Source: Hyphomicrobiales bacterium (GTDB lineage: Bacteria; Pseudomonadota; Alphaproteobacteria; Rhizobiales; Afifellaceae). Taken from it: a stretch of DNA of 9,321 nucleotides. The stretch lies in the NCBI GenBank assembly GCA_013812985.1, contig JACCSN010000159.1, positions 1-9,321 of the forward strand. The letters run 5' to 3'. The notes beneath the pieces were generated by a model. That model was not told the origin of the DNA. It searched no databases and saw nothing but the letters and a program-made list of their open reading frames with translations. Within the stretch, counting starts at the first letter, position 1; each line of letters starts with the position of its first letter. Of the stretch, positions 5,411-9,321 are shown one piece after another. The position numbers were made by a program, and so were the translations under genes.

Positions 5411-6973
5411 TCAAGCGCCCTGCTCCGCCAGTTCCGGCTCCACATAGCGCGGGAAGACCGGCTGGGTGGGCGGCAGCGGCGTGCCGGGCGTGAGGCGGCT
5501 CGCCTCGCCGAGCATTGCGAAGCGCCGCGCATCCCCCGGGACCGCGAGCAGGTCCAGGAGCCGGGTCGCGGAATCCGGCATGACCGGCTGCACGAGGATC
5601 GCTACTTCCCGGATCACCTCGGCCGTCACATAGAGCACGGTCGCCATGCGCTCCGGGTCAGTCTTGCGCAGCGCCCAGGGTTCCTGCGCCGCGAAATACC
5701 GGTTCGCGTCGGCCACCACCTGCCAGATCGCCGCGAGCGCCACATGGATCGCCTGCTGCCGCATTGCCGCCCGGCAGCGATCCAGCAGCTCATCCGCGGC
5801 CGCAATCAGCGCATCGTCCTCGGTCGTGAACGGCCCCGGATCCGGCACGGCGGAACCCGTATGCTTGCCGAACATGGAGAGCGAGCGCTGCGCCAGGTTG
5901 CCCAGATCGTTGGCAAGGTCGGCGTTGATGCGGCCGACGATCGCCTCATGGCCATACGAGCCGTCCTGCCCGAACGACACCTCGCGCATGAAGAAGTAAC
6001 GCATCTGATCGACGCCGTAATGCGCCGCCATGGCGAAGGGGTCGACCACGTTGCCGACCGACTTCGACATCTTCTCACCGCGATTGAACAGGAAGCCGTG
6101 CGCGAAGACCCGCTTAGGCGGCGCGATGCCGGCCGACATCAGGAAGGCCGGCCAGTAGACCGCGTGGAAGCGCACGATGTCCTTGCCGATCACATGCAAA
6201 TCGGCCGGCCAGAACCGCCAGAGCGGCGCATCCTCGTCTGGAAAGCCCACGCCGGTGATGTAGTTGGTGAGCGCGTCGACCCAGACGTACATGACGTGTT
6301 TCGGGTCGTCCGGGACCCGAATTCCCCAGTCGAACGTGGTCCGGGATACGGACAGGTCCTTCAGGCCGGATTTCACGAAGCTCACCACCTCGTTCCGTCG
6401 TTCCCGTGGCCCGATGAAATCCGGATTGCCCTCGTAATGTGCAAGCAGCCGCTCCTGGAATGCGGAAAGGCGAAAGAAGTAGCTTTCCTCCTCGAGCCAT
6501 TCGACGGGCGTGCCTTGCGGGCCATAACGGAGGCCGTCCGGGCGGAGCTCCGTTTCTTCCTCGCCGTAATAGGCTTCGTCGCGGACGGAGTACCAGCCGG
6601 AGTAATTGCCCTTATAGATGTCGCCCGCGGCTTGCATCCGCCGCCAGATCTCCTGGCTCGCTCTGGCATGCCGCTCTTCCGTCGTGCGGATGAAATCGTC
6701 GTTGGAGCAGTTCAGCGCCTTCGCCATGTCGCGGAACAGCGGCGTGTTGCGGTCGGCGAGCTCGCGAGGGCTGAGGCCCTGCCCGCGCGCGGTCTGCTGC
6801 ATTTTGATGCCGTGCTCGTCCGAGCCGGTCAGGAAGAACACATCGGCGCCGTCGAGACGCTGAAAGCGAGCGATCACGTCCGTGGCGATGATCTCGTAAG
6901 CGTGCCCGATATGCGGCGTGCCGTTCGGGTACGATATGGCCGTCGTGACGTAGAAGCGAGGCTTTTCGGCCAT
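5411..6973 (-). CDS. metG: Methionine--tRNA ligase
   Basis: 520-residue class I aminoacyl-tRNA synthetase that charges tRNA(Met) in the cytoplasm. The Rossmann catalytic core has the HIGH signature at 21-24 and KMSKS at 301-305, with TGSDEHG (about 49-55) and the [12 protein letters not shown] approach also intact. The connective-peptide region reads [15 protein letters not shown], where zinc-binding enzymes have cysteines; this is the zinc-free form, as in the shorter MetG type. The protein ends after the anticodon-binding helical domain without a C-terminal EMAP/Trbp111-like tRNA-binding domain. The ATG at 6973 lies 18 bp after the holB stop, with a weak CAGG upstream. It is complete and shows no disruption. 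Confidence 0.97.
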   Translation of the reverse strand: MAEKPRFYVTTAISYPNGTPHIGHAYEIIATDVIARFQRLDGADVFFLTGSDEHGIKMQQTARGQGLSPRELADRNTPLFRDMAKALNCSNDDFIRTTEERHARASQEIWRRMQAAGDIYKGNYSGWYSVRDEAYYGEEETELRPDGLRYGPQGTPVEWLEEESYFFRLSAFQERLLAHYEGNPDFIGPRERRNEVVSFVKSGLKDLSVSRTTFDWGIRVPDDPKHVMYVWVDALTNYITGVGFPDEDAPLWRFWPADLHVIGKDIVRFHAVYWPAFLMSAGIAPPKRVFAHGFLFNRGEKMSKSVGNVVDPFAMAAHYGVDQMRYFFMREVSFGQDGSYGHEAIVGRINADLANDLGNLAQRSLSMFGKHTGSAVPDPGPFTTEDDALIAAADELLDRCRAAMRQQAIHVALAAIWQVVADANRYFAAQEPWALRKTDPERMATVLYVTAEVIREVAILVQPVMPDSATRLLDLLAVPGDARRFAMLGEASRLTPGTPLPPTQPVFPRYVEPELAEQGA

Positions 6974-6991
6974 GGCGGGACCTGCGGAAAC

Positions 6992-8083
6992 TCATCGGTT
7001 GTCAAGATGCCCGGGCTGGCCGAGGGCGGTCGTCGTCGCCTCGAGCGTCTCAAGGACGAATTGCCGCCGGTCGAGATTGTAGGTCTCGACATCCCGCCCG
7101 GAAAGCGTGGCCTTGTCCCATAGCTCGGCCCAGGTGACAAGCGGCGCGGCGGGCGGCTTGGCCTCGGGAGACGGCTCCGGCAAGCCGCGCACCCGCCGGG
7201 CGAGATAGCCCCGGTAAAGCTCCAGGAATTGCTCGGTGGAGGCCGCGTCCATCGCCATTGACGAGATCTTCAGCTGCGCCCGTGGGTCGCCACGCTCGAT
7301 GGCTTCCAACAGAAGCCGATAAAGCGCCGCGCCGTCGTTCTGGACGATCTCGATGAGCCGCCTCGGGCTCCCGCCGGCCAGGGCGGCAGAGAGTTTCTGC
7401 TCGGATGGCTTCGCGACGCCTGACGCGACGTTGCGGACGACAGCCTCCGTGTCCGCCACCGACAGCGGCCAAAGGTCGAGGCCGCGGCAGCGCGACAGGA
7501 TTGTCGGCAGGAGCGCCCCCCGGCTCCGCGCAATCAGGATGAAGAGCGTCCGCCGCGGCGGCTCCTCCAGGTTCTTCAGGATGGCGTTGGCCGCGCTGAG
7601 GCTCATGTCATCCGCCGGATCGATGATGACGACCCGCCAGCCCCCCTCGCCCGCCGTCGTGCCGAGAAACCGGGTGATCCGGCGGACCGAATCGATCGAC
7701 AGCTCGCTTTTGAAGCGCTTGCTCTTGTCGTCCCATTCCCGTTGCTGGGGGAGGAGGTTGGCGTGCACGCCGACCGCCAGCCGGCGCGCGGCGGGATGTT
7801 CGGGCGGCACGGAGAGGTCGCCGGCGGCCCGGACCTCCGCTGCGTCGGGATCGGGATTGACGAAAACGTAGCGGGCCAGCCGGAACGCCAGCGTGGCTTT
7901 GCCGATGCCCCGCTCGCCGGCGAAGATCCAGCCGTGATGCATCCGGCCGGAGCGATAGGCGTCGAGAAGGGTTCGTTCGGCGGCTTCTTGGCCCACCAAC
8001 GTCGTCGTCTCGCGCGGCGGCGCGACGCCCGGGATCGCATCGGCCGCGCCGCGCTCCTCCTCCGATCGAGCCGCCCGCGCCAT
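6992..8083 (-). CDS. holB: DNA polymerase III subunit delta'
   Basis: 363-residue AAA+ clamp-loader subunit that, with delta and the DnaX ATPase, opens and loads the beta sliding clamp. The N-terminal AAA+ module starts with LVGQEAAERTLLDAY (29-43) and a complete P-loop GERGIGKAT (56-64), followed by a VVIIDPADDMSLSAANAILKN region (Walker B position and sensor area) and EEPP. The SRC motif (197-199, in TILSRCRG), present in delta' and used as an arginine-finger-type element, is intact. The four-cysteine zinc module of E. coli clamp-loader subunits is absent, as is common in alphaproteobacteria. The C-terminal helical domain (about 220-363) is less conserved. The ATG at 8083 is 3 nt after the tmk stop, so the two are tightly coupled. 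Confidence 0.93.
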   Translation of the reverse strand: MARAARSEEERGAADAIPGVAPPRETTTLVGQEAAERTLLDAYRSGRMHHGWIFAGERGIGKATLAFRLARYVFVNPDPDAAEVRAAGDLSVPPEHPAARRLAVGVHANLLPQQREWDDKSKRFKSELSIDSVRRITRFLGTTAGEGGWRVVIIDPADDMSLSAANAILKNLEEPPRRTLFILIARSRGALLPTILSRCRGLDLWPLSVADTEAVVRNVASGVAKPSEQKLSAALAGGSPRRLIEIVQNDGAALYRLLLEAIERGDPRAQLKISSMAMDAASTEQFLELYRGYLARRVRGLPEPSPEAKPPAAPLVTWAELWDKATLSGRDVETYNLDRRQFVLETLEATTTALGQPGHLDNR

Positions 8084-8086
8084 CGC

Positions 8087-8740
8087 TCAGGCGACCGACC
8101 GGGCTTGGAGGTTCAGCCGCTCCGACACAGCGGCGCGAACCGCTTTGGCCACGGTGGCCTGGTCCGGTGTCGCGTCGATCACGACGCAGCGTCGCGGCTC
8201 CTGGGCGGCGATGTCGAGAAAGGCCCTGCTCCGAGCTTCGTGAACCCCCAACCCGTCGCCCTCGAAGCGATCAGGCAGATTCGCGCGCGCCCGGATGCGC
8301 TGGATTCCGAGCTCCGCGGGCAGATCCAGGACCAGCGTCAGATCGGGCCGATCCTCGCCGACGCTGATCCTTTCGAGGCGATCCAGAACGTCGGGCGCGA
8401 CGCCGCTCGTTCCCTGGTAGGCGCGGGTGGAGTCGAGGAAGCGGTCACTGATCACCCAGGTTCCGGCCTTGAGCGCCGGCCGGATCGATTCAGCCAGATG
8501 CTCAGCCCTGGCGACAGCGAAAACGAGCGCTTCCGCCTCCGCGCCGAAGGGAGCGATGCGTCCGAGAAGCAGAAGCTCGCGCAGCGCCTCGGCGCGCGGC
8601 GTGCCGCCTGGCTCGCGCGTCAGGAGAACGTCTACGCCCCGCTCGCGGAGCCATTCCCCCAGAATCTTCGTCTGCGTGGACTTTCCGGTCCCCTCCCCGC
8701 CTTCCAGCGTGATGAAGCGTCCCCGCGAGCTCACAGCCAC
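8087..8740 (-). CDS. tmk: Thymidylate kinase (dTMP kinase)
   Basis: 217-residue P-loop kinase converting dTMP to dTDP, the step common to de novo and salvage dTTP synthesis. It shows the P-loop EGGEGTGKST (13-22), the substrate motif TREPGGTP (41-48), the DRF motif in SDRFLDSTRAYQG (98-110) and an arginine-rich LID (RIRARANLPDRF). The P-loop lacks the extra arginine and the LID carries them, as in the E. coli-type enzymes. The start is a GTG. From 8740 it overlaps the dacA stop by 10 nt; a second in-frame GTG at 8734 would give a GTGA 4-nt overlap and a protein shorter by two residues, which is equally plausible. The next gene, holB, starts 3 nt after the stop; tmk-holB adjacency is widespread in bacteria. 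Confidence 0.95.
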   Translation of the reverse strand: MAVSSRGRFITLEGGEGTGKSTQTKILGEWLRERGVDVLLTREPGGTPRAEALRELLLLGRIAPFGAEAEALVFAVARAEHLAESIRPALKAGTWVISDRFLDSTRAYQGTSGVAPDVLDRLERISVGEDRPDLTLVLDLPAELGIQRIRARANLPDRFEGDGLGVHEARSRAFLDIAAQEPRRCVVIDATPDQATVAKAVRAAVSERLNLQARSVA

Positions 8741-9321
8741 CCAAGCAGAAGCTCGCCCAAAGCGTCGAGCGCGCGCGCGTGGAGCGGGCCCTGCGCCACC
8801 GCGGCCGCGGTAAACAGCGGCGTTTCCTGCACGACGCGGTCGCCGTCCAAAACCTTGAACGCGCCGACCTGAACGCCGGCCTCCACCGGCGCCATAATCG
8901 GGCCTTGATAAACGACACGGGCCTTCATCGCCTCGCCCGCCGTGCGGGCGATCAGGACCCGGATCGGCCCCTTGGCTTTGAGCGGCACGCGGCCGACCTC
9001 GCCGCCATAGACCGAAGCTTCGGCCACAACCTCGTCCGCTTCGAAGGCGGTCACCTGCTGAAAGGATCGAAAGCCCCAGTCGAGCAGCTTCTTGGCTTCC
9101 GTCTCGCGGTCGCGTTCCGATCCCAGGCCGCTAATGGAAAGGATCAGGCGCTGCGTGTTGCGCAGCGCCGACGCGGTGATCCCATAACCCGCTTCCTTGG
9201 TGTGCCCGGTTTTCAGGCCGTCGACGCCGAGCCCGTCATCCAGGAGTGGGTTGCGATTGCTCTGCCGGATCTCGTTCCAGGTGAACTCAGGCTCGGAGAA
9301 GATCGCGTAATGCTCCGGATA
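8731..9321 (-). CDS. dacA: D-alanyl-D-alanine carboxypeptidase (PBP5/DacA type, peptidase S11), 3' part
   Basis: C-terminal 196 codons; the frame runs off the right edge, so the signal peptide and the SxxK and SxN active-site motifs lie outside. The fragment opens YPEHYAIFSEPEFTW, matching the region before the third catalytic motif, and carries that motif as KTG in DGLKTGHT (35-41). After SGLGSERDRETEAKKLLDWGF comes the beta-rich PBP5 C-terminal domain, from about residue 90. The last residues (ARALDALGELLLGWL) could form an amphipathic helix like the PBP5 membrane anchor. The enzyme removes the terminal D-alanine of peptidoglycan pentapeptides in the periplasm. The stop overlaps the tmk start. 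dacA, dacC and dacF cannot be told apart from this fragment. Confidence 0.92.
   Translation of the reverse strand, partial: YPEHYAIFSEPEFTWNEIRQSNRNPLLDDGLGVDGLKTGHTKEAGYGITASALRNTQRLILSISGLGSERDRETEAKKLLDWGFRSFQQVTAFEADEVVAEASVYGGEVGRVPLKAKGPIRVLIARTAGEAMKARVVYQGPIMAPVEAGVQVGAFKVLDGDRVVQETPLFTAAAVAQGPLHARALDALGELLLGWL

Noticed and set aside
5383..5532. N-terminal extension of tatD by 50 codons into metG
   Set aside because: The extension is Arg/Ser-rich, overlaps the metG 3' end in another frame, and TatD proteins begin at the MLVDSHCHLD motif.
5339..7123. Open frame of 594 codons on the plus strand, opposite metG and its neighbours
   Set aside because: It lies wholly antisense to metG and the ends of tatD and holB, whose catalytic motifs are intact. 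Its translation is rich in Arg/His/Ala as expected from the complement of GC-rich codons and shows no domain I recognise.
7742..8872. Open frame of 376 codons on the plus strand opposite holB, tmk and dacA
   Set aside because: It crosses the junctions of three real genes on the other strand, and its composition is that of a complementary-strand shadow.
8731..9054. Separate small gene starting at the ATG at 9054
   Set aside because: The frame is open without a stop to the window edge at 9321 and carries the KTG motif of a PBP5-type carboxypeptidase upstream of that ATG, so this is the tail of dacA.

Overview
This is a GC-rich (roughly 60-65%) chromosomal window of housekeeping genes from an alphaproteobacterium, most likely of the order Hyphomicrobiales (Rhizobiales). 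The evidence is the gene order (D-amino-acid aminotransferase - hfq - hflX, then mazG, and dacA - tmk - holB - metG - tatD - MBL hydrolase), the protein sequences, and a gene-free spacer holding palindromic repeats of a kind I remember from Bradyrhizobium/Rhodopseudomonas-like genomes. The genus cannot be fixed from the sequence alone.

Plus-strand block (1-2290): the 3' end of a PLP-dependent class IV aminotransferase (dat-like), then hfq (RNA chaperone), then hflX (ribosome-splitting GTPase). The hflX TTG start directly abuts the hfq stop codon, so translational coupling is likely.

Spacer (2291-2783): about 490 bp without a credible gene, between the convergent hflX and mazG. It reads as layered repeat insertions. 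There are two neighbouring copies of a short palindromic intergenic repeat. The second copy is split by a 287-bp segment with perfect 10-bp terminal inverted repeats and a probable 3-bp target duplication, which looks like a non-autonomous insertion (MITE-like). Inside that segment lies a 141-bp complex palindrome of a different repeat type. This is the most interesting part of the window.

Minus-strand block (9321 down to 2784), in transcription order: 3' part of dacA (PBP5-type D,D-carboxypeptidase), tmk (thymidylate kinase), holB (DNA polymerase III delta'), metG (methionyl-tRNA synthetase), tatD (TatD-type metal-dependent DNase), a PhnP-like metallo-beta-lactamase-fold hydrolase, and mazG (NTP pyrophosphohydrolase). 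From dacA to the hydrolase the junctions are overlaps or gaps of 28 bp or less, as in one operon. A 152-bp gap precedes mazG, which may also have its own promoter. Functionally the block combines peptidoglycan trimming, dTTP supply, replisome clamp loading, Met-tRNA charging, DNA repair and nucleotide-pool sanitation.

I found no CRISPR array, tRNA or rRNA gene, defence system, prophage or plainly novel multi-gene system. Both ends of the window cut through genes (dat at the left, dacA at the right).
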